Assembly: GCF_037975245.1 (NCBI RefSeq)
Contig: NC_092580.1
Coordinates: 24,943,001-25,007,000, forward strand
Direction of reading: 5' to 3'
Source: Apostichopus japonicus
Taxonomy: Eukaryota > Echinodermata > Holothuroidea > Aspidochirotida > Stichopodidae
DNA: 64,000 nucleotides
Shown: positions 10,726 through 24,254 of the stretch, in pieces
Layout of the letters: each line of letters opens with the position of its first letter
Position numbering within the stretch: position 1 is the first letter of the stretch
Translations under genes and position numbers: made by a program
The notes under the pieces: model-generated
The model's input: the letters and a program-made list of their open reading frames with translations, nothing else
Told to the model about the DNA's origin: nothing
Database searches by the model: none

Positions 10726-13700
10726 ACTGAGATATTAGGTGGATTAACTAATACTTACAGCTCCCCGTGTAGGCACTTGCTGTAAAAGATCGGCAAAAGA
10801 CGTCATCACCCGGGTTTCGAACCACGGATGCAAAAGAGAGCCTCGATCATCAGCTCGCACAGTGCGCCAAGCCATCGCGCCACGGTATGGACTGAGATAT
10901 TAGGTGGATTAACTAATACTTACAGCTCCCCGTGTAGGCACTTGCTGTAAAAGATCGGCAAAAGACGTCATCACCCGGGTTTCGAACCACGGATGCAAAA
11001 GAGAGCCTCGATCATCAGCTCGCACAGTGCGCCAAGCCATCGCGCCACGGTATGGACTGAGATATTAGGTGGATTAACTAATACTTACAGCTCCCCGTGT
11101 AGGCACTTGCTGTAAAAGATCGGCAAAAGACGTCATCACCCGGGTTTCGAACCACGGATGCAAAAGAGAGCCTCGATCATCAGCTCGCACAGTGCGCCAA
11201 GCCATCGCGCCACGGTATGGACTGAGATATTAGGTGGATTAACTAATACTTACAGCTCCCCGTGTAGGCACTTGCTGTAAAAGATCGGCAAAAGACGTCA
11301 TCACCCGGGTTTCGAACCACGGATGCAAAAGAGAGCCTCGATCATCAGCTCGCACAGTGCGCCAAGCCATCGCGCCACGGTATGGACTGAGATATTAGGT
11401 GGATTAACTAATACTTACAGCTCCCCGTGTAGGCACTTGCTGTAAAAGATCGGCAAAAGACGTCATCACCCGGGTTTCGAACCACGGATGCAAAAGAGAG
11501 CCTCGATCATCAGCTCGCACAGTGCGCCAAGCCATCGCGCCACGGTATGGACTGAGATATTAGGTGGATTAACTAATACTTACAGCTCCCCGTGTAGGCA
11601 CTTGCTGTAAAAGATCGGCAAAAGACGTCATCACCCGGGTTTCGAACCACGGATGCAAAAGAGAGCCTCGATCATCAGCTCGCACAGTGCGCCAAGCCAT
11701 CGCGCCACGGTATGGACTGAGATATTAGGTGGATTAACTAATACTTACAGCTCCCCGTGTAGGCACTTGCTGTAAAAGATCGGCAAAAGACGTCATCACC
11801 CGGGTTTCGAACCACGGATGCAAAAGAGAGCCTCGATCATCAGCTCGCACAGTGCGCCAAGCCATCGCGCCACGGTATGGACTGAGATATTAGGTGGATT
11901 AACTAATACTTACAGCTCCCCGTGTAGGCACTTGCTGTAAAAGATCGGCAAAAGACGTCATCACCCGGGTTTCGAACCACGGATGCAAAAGAGAGCCTCG
12001 ATCATCAGCTCGCACAGTGCGCCAAGCCATCGCGCCACGGTATGGACTGAGATATTAGGTGGATTAACTAATACTTACAGCTCCCCGTGTAGGCACTTGC
12101 TGTAAAAGATCGGCAAAAGACGTCATCACCCGGGTTTCGAACCACGGATGCAAAAGAGAGCCTCGATCATCAGCTCGCACAGTGCGCCAAGCCATCGCGC
12201 CACGGTATGGACTGAGATATTAGGTGGATTAACTAATACTTACAGCTCCCCGTGTAGGCACTTGCTGTAAAAGATCGGCAAAAGACGTCATCACCCGGGT
12301 TTCGAACCACGGATGCAAAAGAGAGCCTCGATCATCAGCTCGCACAGTGCGCCAAGCCATCGCGCCACGGTATGGACTGAGATATTAGGTGGATTAACTA
12401 ATACTTACAGCTCCCCGTGTAGGCACTTGCTGTAAAAGATCGGCAAAAGACGTCATCACCCGGGTTTCGAACCACGGATGCAAAAGAGAGCCTCGATCAT
12501 CAGCTCGCACAGTGCGCCAAGCCATCGCGCCACGGTATGGACTGAGATATTAGGTGGATTAACTAATACTTACAGCTCCCCGTGTAGGCACTTGCTGTAA
12601 AAGATCGGCAAAAGACGTCATCACCCGGGTTTCGAACCACGGATGCAAAAGAGAGCCTCGATCATCAGCTCGCACAGTGCGCCAAGCCATCGCGCCACGG
12701 TATGGACTGAGATATTAGGTGGATTAACTAATACTTACAGCTCCCCGTGTAGGCACTTGCTGTAAAAGATCGGCAAAAGACGTCATCACCCGGGTTTCGA
12801 ACCACGGATGCAAAAGAGAGCCTCGATCATCAGCTCGCACAGTGCGCCAAGCCATCGCGCCACGGTATGGACTGAGATATTAGGTGGATTAACTAATACT
12901 TACAGCTCCCCGTGTAGGCACTTGCTGTAAAAGATCGGCAAAAGACGTCATCACCCGGGTTTCGAACCACGGATGCAAAAGAGAGCCTCGATCATCAGCT
13001 CGCACAGTGCGCCAAGCCATCGCGCCACGGTATGGACTGAGATATTAGGTGGATTAACTAATACTTACAGCTCCCCGTGTAGGCACTTGCTGTAAAAGAT
13101 CGGCAAAAGACGTCATCACCCGGGTTTCGAACCACGGATGCAAAAGAGAGCCTCGATCATCAGCTCGCACAGTGCGCCAAGCCATCGCGCCACGGTATGG
13201 ACTGAGATATTAGGTGGATTAACTAATACTTACAGCTCCCCGTGTAGGCACTTGCTGTAAAAGATCGGCAAAAGACGTCATCACCCGGGTTTCGAACCAC
13301 GGATGCAAAAGAGAGCCTCGATCATCAGCTCGCACAGTGCGCCAAGCCATCGCGCCACGGTATGGACTGAGATATTAGGTGGATTAACTAATACTTACAG
13401 CTCCCCGTGTAGGCACTTGCTGTAAAAGATCGGCAAAAGACGTCATCACCCGGGTTTCGAACCACGGATGCAAAAGAGAGCCTCGATCATCAGCTCGCAC
13501 AGTGCGCCAAGCCATCGCGCCACGGTATGGACTGAGATATTAGGTGGATTAACTAATACTTACAGCTCCCCGTGTAGGCACTTGCTGTAAAAGATCGGCA
13601 AAAGACGTCATCACCCGGGTTTCGAACCACGGATGCAAAAGAGAGCCTCGATCATCAGCTCGCACAGTGCGCCAAGCCATCGCGCCACGGTATGGACTGA

Positions 13701-14354
13701 GATATTAGGTGGATTAACTAATACTTACAGCTCCCCGTGTAGGCACTTGCTGTAAAAGATCGGCAAAAGACGTCATCACCCGGGTTTCGAACCACGGATG
13801 CAAAAGAGAGCCTCGATCATCAGCTCGCACAGTGCGCCAAGCCATCGCGCCACGGTATGGACTGAGATATTAGGTGGATTAACTAATACTTACAGCTCCC
13901 CGTGTAGGCACTTGCTGTAAAAGATCGGCAAAAGACGTCATCACCCGGGTTTCGAACCACGGATGCAAAAGAGAGCCTCGATCATCAGCTCGCACAGTGC
14001 GCCAAGCCATCGCGCCACGGTATGGACTGAGATATTAGGTGGATTAACTAATACTTACAGCTCCCCGTGTAGGCACTTGCTGTAAAAGATCGGCAAAAGA
14101 CGTCATCACCCGGGTTTCGAACCACGGATGCAAAAGAGAGCCTCGATCATCAGCTCGCACAGTGCGCCAAGCCATCGCGCCACGGTATGGACTGAGATAT
14201 TAGGTGGATTAACTAATACTTACAGCTCCCCGTGTAGGCACTTGCTGTAAAAGATCGGCAAAAGACGTCATCACCCGGGTTTCGAACCACGGATGCAAAA
14301 GAGAGCCTCGATCATCAGCTCGCACAGTGCGCCAAGCCATCGCGCCACGGTATG

Positions 14355-14355
14355 A
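14355..14355. other. Private substitution G to A at p165, unit 87
   Basis: TATGG becomes TATGA at the last base of the monomer. It is one of only two transitions noticed among all variants and is not at a CpG. Confidence 0.9.
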
Positions 14356-14937
14356 ACTGAGATATTAGGTGGATTAACTAATACTTACAGCTCCCCGTGT
14401 AGGCACTTGCTGTAAAAGATCGGCAAAAGACGTCATCACCCGGGTTTCGAACCACGGATGCAAAAGAGAGCCTCGATCATCAGCTCGCACAGTGCGCCAA
14501 GCCATCGCGCCACGGTATGGACTGAGATATTAGGTGGATTAACTAATACTTACAGCTCCCCGTGTAGGCACTTGCTGTAAAAGATCGGCAAAAGACGTCA
14601 TCACCCGGGTTTCGAACCACGGATGCAAAAGAGAGCCTCGATCATCAGCTCGCACAGTGCGCCAAGCCATCGCGCCACGGTATGGACTGAGATATTAGGT
14701 GGATTAACTAATACTTACAGCTCCCCGTGTAGGCACTTGCTGTAAAAGATCGGCAAAAGACGTCATCACCCGGGTTTCGAACCACGGATGCAAAAGAGAG
14801 CCTCGATCATCAGCTCGCACAGTGCGCCAAGCCATCGCGCCACGGTATGGACTGAGATATTAGGTGGATTAACTAATACTTACAGCTCCCCGTGTAGGCA
14901 CTTGCTGTAAAAGATCGGCAAAAGACGTCATCACCCG

Positions 14938-14938
14938 T
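14938..14938. other. B-box-altering substitution G to T at p88, unit 91
   Basis: CCCGGG becomes CCCGTG. On the minus strand this changes the final C of the B box to A. It is the only B-box change found in the window and also removes the CCCGGG palindrome of this copy. Confidence 0.9.
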
Positions 14939-15015
14939 GTTTCGAACCACGGATGCAAAAGAGAGCCTCGATCATCAGCTCGCACAGTGCGCCAAGCCAT
15001 CGCGCCACGGTATGG

Positions 15016-15345
15016 ACTGAGATATTAGGTGGATTAACTAATACTTACAGCTCCCCGTGTAGGCACTTGCTGTAAAAGATCGGCAAAAGACGTCATCACC
15101 CGGGTTTCGAACCACGGATGCAAAAGAGAGCCTCGATCATCAGCTCGCACAGTGCGCCAAGCCATCGCGCCACTGTATGGACTGAGATATTAGGTGGATT
15201 AACTAATACTTACAGCTCCCCGTGTAGGCACTTGCTGTAAAAGATCGGCAAAAGACGTCATCACCCGGGTTTCGAACCACGGATGCAAAAGAGAGCCTCG
15301 ATCATCAGCTCGCACAGTGCGCCAAGCCATCGCGCCACTGTATGG
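15016..15345. repeat. Units 92-93: adjacent pair with T at p159
   Basis: Two neighbouring monomers carry T within a long G-allele region (units 66-91 before, 94-129 after). This is a doublet pattern, as seen for several rarer variants. Confidence 0.85.
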
Positions 15346-18300
15346 ACTGAGATATTAGGTGGATTAACTAATACTTACAGCTCCCCGTGTAGGCACTTGC
15401 TGTAAAAGATCGGCAAAAGACGTCATCACCCGGGTTTCGAACCACGGATGCAAAAGAGAGCCTCGATCATCAGCTCGCACAGTGCGCCAAGCCATCGCGC
15501 CACGGTATGGACTGAGATATTAGGTGGATTAACTAATACTTACAGCTCCCCGTGTAGGCACTTGCTGTAAAAGATCGGCAAAAGACGTCATCACCCGGGT
15601 TTCGAACCACGGATGCAAAAGAGAGCCTCGATCATCAGCTCGCACAGTGCGCCAAGCCATCGCGCCACGGTATGGACTGAGATATTAGGTGGATTAACTA
15701 ATACTTACAGCTCCCCGTGTAGGCACTTGCTGTAAAAGATCGGCAAAAGACGTCATCACCCGGGTTTCGAACCACGGATGCAAAAGAGAGCCTCGATCAT
15801 CAGCTCGCACAGTGCGCCAAGCCATCGCGCCACGGTATGGACTGAGATATTAGGTGGATTAACTAATACTTACAGCTCCCCGTGTAGGCACTTGCTGTAA
15901 AAGATCGGCAAAAGACGTCATCACCCGGGTTTCGAACCACGGATGCAAAAGAGAGCCTCGATCATCAGCTCGCACAGTGCGCCAAGCCATCGCGCCACGG
16001 TATGGACTGAGATATTAGGTGGATTAACTAATACTTACAGCTCCCCGTGTAGGCACTTGCTGTAAAAGATCGGCAAAAGACGTCATCACCCGGGTTTCGA
16101 ACCACGGATGCAAAAGAGAGCCTCGATCATCAGCTCGCACAGTGCGCCAAGCCATCGCGCCACGGTATGGACTGAGATATTAGGTGGATTAACTAATACT
16201 TACAGCTCCCCGTGTAGGCACTTGCTGTAAAAGATCGGCAAAAGACGTCATCACCCGGGTTTCGAACCACGGATGCAAAAGAGAGCCTCGATCATCAGCT
16301 CGCACAGTGCGCCAAGCCATCGCGCCACGGTATGGACTGAGATATTAGGTGGATTAACTAATACTTACAGCTCCCCGTGTAGGCACTTGCTGTAAAAGAT
16401 CGGCAAAAGACGTCATCACCCGGGTTTCGAACCACGGATGCAAAAGAGAGCCTCGATCATCAGCTCGCACAGTGCGCCAAGCCATCGCGCCACGGTATGG
16501 ACTGAGATATTAGGTGGATTAACTAATACTTACAGCTCCCCGTGTAGGCACTTGCTGTAAAAGATCGGCAAAAGACGTCATCACCCGGGTTTCGAACCAC
16601 GGATGCAAAAGAGAGCCTCGATCATCAGCTCGCACAGTGCGCCAAGCCATCGCGCCACGGTATGGACTGAGATATTAGGTGGATTAACTAATACTTACAG
16701 CTCCCCGTGTAGGCACTTGCTGTAAAAGATCGGCAAAAGACGTCATCACCCGGGTTTCGAACCACGGATGCAAAAGAGAGCCTCGATCATCAGCTCGCAC
16801 AGTGCGCCAAGCCATCGCGCCACGGTATGGACTGAGATATTAGGTGGATTAACTAATACTTACAGCTCCCCGTGTAGGCACTTGCTGTAAAAGATCGGCA
16901 AAAGACGTCATCACCCGGGTTTCGAACCACGGATGCAAAAGAGAGCCTCGATCATCAGCTCGCACAGTGCGCCAAGCCATCGCGCCACGGTATGGACTGA
17001 GATATTAGGTGGATTAACTAATACTTACAGCTCCCCGTGTAGGCACTTGCTGTAAAAGATCGGCAAAAGACGTCATCACCCGGGTTTCGAACCACGGATG
17101 CAAAAGAGAGCCTCGATCATCAGCTCGCACAGTGCGCCAAGCCATCGCGCCACGGTATGGACTGAGATATTAGGTGGATTAACTAATACTTACAGCTCCC
17201 CGTGTAGGCACTTGCTGTAAAAGATCGGCAAAAGACGTCATCACCCGGGTTTCGAACCACGGATGCAAAAGAGAGCCTCGATCATCAGCTCGCACAGTGC
17301 GCCAAGCCATCGCGCCACGGTATGGACTGAGATATTAGGTGGATTAACTAATACTTACAGCTCCCCGTGTAGGCACTTGCTGTAAAAGATCGGCAAAAGA
17401 CGTCATCACCCGGGTTTCGAACCACGGATGCAAAAGAGAGCCTCGATCATCAGCTCGCACAGTGCGCCAAGCCATCGCGCCACGGTATGGACTGAGATAT
17501 TAGGTGGATTAACTAATACTTACAGCTCCCCGTGTAGGCACTTGCTGTAAAAGATCGGCAAAAGACGTCATCACCCGGGTTTCGAACCACGGATGCAAAA
17601 GAGAGCCTCGATCATCAGCTCGCACAGTGCGCCAAGCCATCGCGCCACGGTATGGACTGAGATATTAGGTGGATTAACTAATACTTACAGCTCCCCGTGT
17701 AGGCACTTGCTGTAAAAGATCGGCAAAAGACGTCATCACCCGGGTTTCGAACCACGGATGCAAAAGAGAGCCTCGATCATCAGCTCGCACAGTGCGCCAA
17801 GCCATCGCGCCACGGTATGGACTGAGATATTAGGTGGATTAACTAATACTTACAGCTCCCCGTGTAGGCACTTGCTGTAAAAGATCGGCAAAAGACGTCA
17901 TCACCCGGGTTTCGAACCACGGATGCAAAAGAGAGCCTCGATCATCAGCTCGCACAGTGCGCCAAGCCATCGCGCCACGGTATGGACTGAGATATTAGGT
18001 GGATTAACTAATACTTACAGCTCCCCGTGTAGGCACTTGCTGTAAAAGATCGGCAAAAGACGTCATCACCCGGGTTTCGAACCACGGATGCAAAAGAGAG
18101 CCTCGATCATCAGCTCGCACAGTGCGCCAAGCCATCGCGCCACGGTATGGACTGAGATATTAGGTGGATTAACTAATACTTACAGCTCCCCGTGTAGGCA
18201 CTTGCTGTAAAAGATCGGCAAAAGACGTCATCACCCGGGTTTCGAACCACGGATGCAAAAGAGAGCCTCGATCATCAGCTCGCACAGTGCGCCAAGCCAT

Positions 18301-21285
18301 CGCGCCACGGTATGGACTGAGATATTAGGTGGATTAACTAATACTTACAGCTCCCCGTGTAGGCACTTGCTGTAAAAGATCGGCAAAAGACGTCATCACC
18401 CGGGTTTCGAACCACGGATGCAAAAGAGAGCCTCGATCATCAGCTCGCACAGTGCGCCAAGCCATCGCGCCACGGTATGGACTGAGATATTAGGTGGATT
18501 AACTAATACTTACAGCTCCCCGTGTAGGCACTTGCTGTAAAAGATCGGCAAAAGACGTCATCACCCGGGTTTCGAACCACGGATGCAAAAGAGAGCCTCG
18601 ATCATCAGCTCGCACAGTGCGCCAAGCCATCGCGCCACGGTATGGACTGAGATATTAGGTGGATTAACTAATACTTACAGCTCCCCGTGTAGGCACTTGC
18701 TGTAAAAGATCGGCAAAAGACGTCATCACCCGGGTTTCGAACCACGGATGCAAAAGAGAGCCTCGATCATCAGCTCGCACAGTGCGCCAAGCCATCGCGC
18801 CACGGTATGGACTGAGATATTAGGTGGATTAACTAATACTTACAGCTCCCCGTGTAGGCACTTGCTGTAAAAGATCGGCAAAAGACGTCATCACCCGGGT
18901 TTCGAACCACGGATGCAAAAGAGAGCCTCGATCATCAGCTCGCACAGTGCGCCAAGCCATCGCGCCACGGTATGGACTGAGATATTAGGTGGATTAACTA
19001 ATACTTACAGCTCCCCGTGTAGGCACTTGCTGTAAAAGATCGGCAAAAGACGTCATCACCCGGGTTTCGAACCACGGATGCAAAAGAGAGCCTCGATCAT
19101 CAGCTCGCACAGTGCGCCAAGCCATCGCGCCACGGTATGGACTGAGATATTAGGTGGATTAACTAATACTTACAGCTCCCCGTGTAGGCACTTGCTGTAA
19201 AAGATCGGCAAAAGACGTCATCACCCGGGTTTCGAACCACGGATGCAAAAGAGAGCCTCGATCATCAGCTCGCACAGTGCGCCAAGCCATCGCGCCACGG
19301 TATGGACTGAGATATTAGGTGGATTAACTAATACTTACAGCTCCCCGTGTAGGCACTTGCTGTAAAAGATCGGCAAAAGACGTCATCACCCGGGTTTCGA
19401 ACCACGGATGCAAAAGAGAGCCTCGATCATCAGCTCGCACAGTGCGCCAAGCCATCGCGCCACGGTATGGACTGAGATATTAGGTGGATTAACTAATACT
19501 TACAGCTCCCCGTGTAGGCACTTGCTGTAAAAGATCGGCAAAAGACGTCATCACCCGGGTTTCGAACCACGGATGCAAAAGAGAGCCTCGATCATCAGCT
19601 CGCACAGTGCGCCAAGCCATCGCGCCACGGTATGGACTGAGATATTAGGTGGATTAACTAATACTTACAGCTCCCCGTGTAGGCACTTGCTGTAAAAGAT
19701 CGGCAAAAGACGTCATCACCCGGGTTTCGAACCACGGATGCAAAAGAGAGCCTCGATCATCAGCTCGCACAGTGCGCCAAGCCATCGCGCCACGGTATGG
19801 ACTGAGATATTAGGTGGATTAACTAATACTTACAGCTCCCCGTGTAGGCACTTGCTGTAAAAGATCGGCAAAAGACGTCATCACCCGGGTTTCGAACCAC
19901 GGATGCAAAAGAGAGCCTCGATCATCAGCTCGCACAGTGCGCCAAGCCATCGCGCCACGGTATGGACTGAGATATTAGGTGGATTAACTAATACTTACAG
20001 CTCCCCGTGTAGGCACTTGCTGTAAAAGATCGGCAAAAGACGTCATCACCCGGGTTTCGAACCACGGATGCAAAAGAGAGCCTCGATCATCAGCTCGCAC
20101 AGTGCGCCAAGCCATCGCGCCACGGTATGGACTGAGATATTAGGTGGATTAACTAATACTTACAGCTCCCCGTGTAGGCACTTGCTGTAAAAGATCGGCA
20201 AAAGACGTCATCACCCGGGTTTCGAACCACGGATGCAAAAGAGAGCCTCGATCATCAGCTCGCACAGTGCGCCAAGCCATCGCGCCACGGTATGGACTGA
20301 GATATTAGGTGGATTAACTAATACTTACAGCTCCCCGTGTAGGCACTTGCTGTAAAAGATCGGCAAAAGACGTCATCACCCGGGTTTCGAACCACGGATG
20401 CAAAAGAGAGCCTCGATCATCAGCTCGCACAGTGCGCCAAGCCATCGCGCCACGGTATGGACTGAGATATTAGGTGGATTAACTAATACTTACAGCTCCC
20501 CGTGTAGGCACTTGCTGTAAAAGATCGGCAAAAGACGTCATCACCCGGGTTTCGAACCACGGATGCAAAAGAGAGCCTCGATCATCAGCTCGCACAGTGC
20601 GCCAAGCCATCGCGCCACGGTATGGACTGAGATATTAGGTGGATTAACTAATACTTACAGCTCCCCGTGTAGGCACTTGCTGTAAAAGATCGGCAAAAGA
20701 CGTCATCACCCGGGTTTCGAACCACGGATGCAAAAGAGAGCCTCGATCATCAGCTCGCACAGTGCGCCAAGCCATCGCGCCACGGTATGGACTGAGATAT
20801 TAGGTGGATTAACTAATACTTACAGCTCCCCGTGTAGGCACTTGCTGTAAAAGATCGGCAAAAGACGTCATCACCCGGGTTTCGAACCACGGATGCAAAA
20901 GAGAGCCTCGATCATCAGCTCGCACAGTGCGCCAAGCCATCGCGCCACGGTATGGACTGAGATATTAGGTGGATTAACTAATACTTACAGCTCCCCGTGT
21001 AGGCACTTGCTGTAAAAGATCGGCAAAAGACGTCATCACCCGGGTTTCGAACCACGGATGCAAAAGAGAGCCTCGATCATCAGCTCGCACAGTGCGCCAA
21101 GCCATCGCGCCACGGTATGGACTGAGATATTAGGTGGATTAACTAATACTTACAGCTCCCCGTGTAGGCACTTGCTGTAAAAGATCGGCAAAAGACGTCA
21201 TCACCCGGGTTTCGAACCACGGATGCAAAAGAGAGCCTCGATCATCAGCTCGCACAGTGCGCCAAGCCATCGCGCCACGGTATGG
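15346..21285. repeat. Units 94-129: homogeneous G-allele block
   Basis: Thirty-six consecutive monomers (about 5.9 kb) look identical to the consensus. It ends abruptly at the start of a solid T-allele run. Confidence 0.8.
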
Positions 21286-23430
21286 ACTGAGATATTAGGT
21301 GGATTAACTAATACTTACAGCTCCCCGTGTAGGCACTTGCTGTAAAAGATCGGCAAAAGACGTCATCACCCGGGTTTCGAACCACGGATGCAAAAGAGAG
21401 CCTCGATCATCAGCTCGCACAGTGCGCCAAGCCATCGCGCCACTGTATGGACTGAGATATTAGGTGGATTAACTAATACTTACAGCTCCCCGTGTAGGCA
21501 CTTGCTGTAAAAGATCGGCAAAAGACGTCATCACCCGGGTTTCGAACCACGGATGCAAAAGAGAGCCTCGATCATCAGCTCGCACAGTGCGCCAAGCCAT
21601 CGCGCCACTGTATGGACTGAGATATTAGGTGGATTAACTAATACTTACAGCTCCCCGTGTAGGCACTTGCTGTAAAAGATCGGCAAAAGACGTCATCACC
21701 CGGGTTTCGAACCACGGATGCAAAAGAGAGCCTCGATCATCAGCTCGCACAGTGCGCCAAGCCATCGCGCCACTGTATGGACTGAGATATTAGGTGGATT
21801 AACTAATACTTACAGCTCCCCGTGTAGGCACTTGCTGTAAAAGATCGGCAAAAGACGTCATCACCCGGGTTTCGAACCACGGATGCAAAAGAGAGCCTCG
21901 ATCATCAGCTCGCACAGTGCGCCAAGCCATCGCGCCACTGTATGGACTGAGATATTAGGTGGATTAACTAATACTTACAGCTCCCCGTGTAGGCACTTGC
22001 TGTAAAAGATCGGCAAAAGACGTCATCACCCGGGTTTCGAACCACGGATGCAAAAGAGAGCCTCGATCATCAGCTCGCACAGTGCGCCAAGCCATCGCGC
22101 CACTGTATGGACTGAGATATTAGGTGGATTAACTAATACTTACAGCTCCCCGTGTAGGCACTTGCTGTAAAAGATCGGCAAAAGACGTCATCACCCGGGT
22201 TTCGAACCACGGATGCAAAAGAGAGCCTCGATCATCAGCTCGCACAGTGCGCCAAGCCATCGCGCCACTGTATGGACTGAGATATTAGGTGGATTAACTA
22301 ATACTTACAGCTCCCCGTGTAGGCACTTGCTGTAAAAGATCGGCAAAAGACGTCATCACCCGGGTTTCGAACCACGGATGCAAAAGAGAGCCTCGATCAT
22401 CAGCTCGCACAGTGCGCCAAGCCATCGCGCCACTGTATGGACTGAGATATTAGGTGGATTAACTAATACTTACAGCTCCCCGTGTAGGCACTTGCTGTAA
22501 AAGATCGGCAAAAGACGTCATCACCCGGGTTTCGAACCACGGATGCAAAAGAGAGCCTCGATCATCAGCTCGCACAGTGCGCCAAGCCATCGCGCCACTG
22601 TATGGACTGAGATATTAGGTGGATTAACTAATACTTACAGCTCCCCGTGTAGGCACTTGCTGTAAAAGATCGGCAAAAGACGTCATCACCCGGGTTTCGA
22701 ACCACGGATGCAAAAGAGAGCCTCGATCATCAGCTCGCACAGTGCGCCAAGCCATCGCGCCACTGTATGGACTGAGATATTAGGTGGATTAACTAATACT
22801 TACAGCTCCCCGTGTAGGCACTTGCTGTAAAAGATCGGCAAAAGACGTCATCACCCGGGTTTCGAACCACGGATGCAAAAGAGAGCCTCGATCATCAGCT
22901 CGCACAGTGCGCCAAGCCATCGCGCCACTGTATGGACTGAGATATTAGGTGGATTAACTAATACTTACAGCTCCCCGTGTAGGCACTTGCTGTAAAAGAT
23001 CGGCAAAAGACGTCATCACCCGGGTTTCGAACCACGGATGCAAAAGAGAGCCTCGATCATCAGCTCGCACAGTGCGCCAAGCCATCGCGCCACTGTATGG
23101 ACTGAGATATTAGGTGGATTAACTAATACTTACAGCTCCCCGTGTAGGCACTTGCTGTAAAAGATCGGCAAAAGACGTCATCACCCGGGTTTCGAACCAC
23201 GGATGCAAAAGAGAGCCTCGATCATCAGCTCGCACAGTGCGCCAAGCCATCGCGCCACTGTATGGACTGAGATATTAGGTGGATTAACTAATACTTACAG
23301 CTCCCCGTGTAGGCACTTGCTGTAAAAGATCGGCAAAAGACGTCATCACCCGGGTTTCGAACCACGGATGCAAAAGAGAGCCTCGATCATCAGCTCGCAC
23401 AGTGCGCCAAGCCATCGCGCCACTGTATGG
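21286..23430. repeat. Units 130-142: solid run of 13 T-allele monomers
   Basis: Every monomer here has T at p159 and otherwise matches the consensus. Unit 129 before it and unit 143 after it carry G. A run this long of the minor allele is most simply one T monomer amplified locally, or conversion spreading from a T copy. Confidence 0.88.
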
Positions 23431-24090
23431 ACTGAGATATTAGGTGGATTAACTAATACTTACAGCTCCCCGTGTAGGCACTTGCTGTAAAAGATCGGCA
23501 AAAGACGTCATCACCCGGGTTTCGAACCACGGATGCAAAAGAGAGCCTCGATCATCAGCTCGCACAGTGCGCCAAGCCATCGCGCCACGGTATGGACTGA
23601 GATATTAGGTGGATTAACTAATACTTACAGCTCCCCGTGTAGGCACTTGCTGTAAAAGATCGGCAAAAGACGTCATCACCCGGGTTTCGAACCACGGATG
23701 CAAAAGAGAGCCTCGATCATCAGCTCGCACAGTGCGCCAAGCCATCGCGCCACTGTATGGACTGAGATATTAGGTGGATTAACTAATACTTACAGCTCCC
23801 CGTGTAGGCACTTGCTGTAAAAGATCGGCAAAAGACGTCATCACCCGGGTTTCGAACCACGGATGCAAAAGAGAGCCTCGATCATCAGCTCGCACAGTGC
23901 GCCAAGCCATCGCGCCACGGTATGGACTGAGATATTAGGTGGATTAACTAATACTTACAGCTCCCCGTGTAGGCACTTGCTGTAAAAGATCGGCAAAAGA
24001 CGTCATCACCCGGGTTTCGAACCACGGATGCAAAAGAGAGCCTCGATCATCAGCTCGCACAGTGCGCCAAGCCATCGCGCCACTGTATGG

Positions 24091-24254
24091 ACTGAGATAT
24101 TAGGTGGATTAACTAATACTTACAGCTCCCCGTGTAGGCACTTGCTGTAAAAGATCGGCAAAAGACGTCATCACCCGGGTTTCGAACCACGGATGCAAAA
24201 GAGAGCCTCGATCATCGGTCGCACAGTGCGCCAAGCCATCGCGCCACTGTATGG
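24091..24254. repeat. Unit 147: the only length variant, 164 bp
   Basis: At p127-p129 AGC is replaced by GG (bases 24217-24218), a net loss of one base best read as one deletion plus one substitution. This shifts the phase of all later monomers by one. It also disturbs p128-p131, one arm of the possible GAGC/GCTC hairpin. Being unique among 388 copies, it is a usable landmark for anchoring reads. Confidence 0.92.

Larger units (their letters stand above)
10726..15015. repeat. Units 66-91: G-allele block with two private changes
   Basis: All 26 monomers carry G at p159. Only two differences were noticed: G to A at p165 in unit 87 (base 14355) and G to T at p88 in unit 91 (base 14938). Confidence 0.8.
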
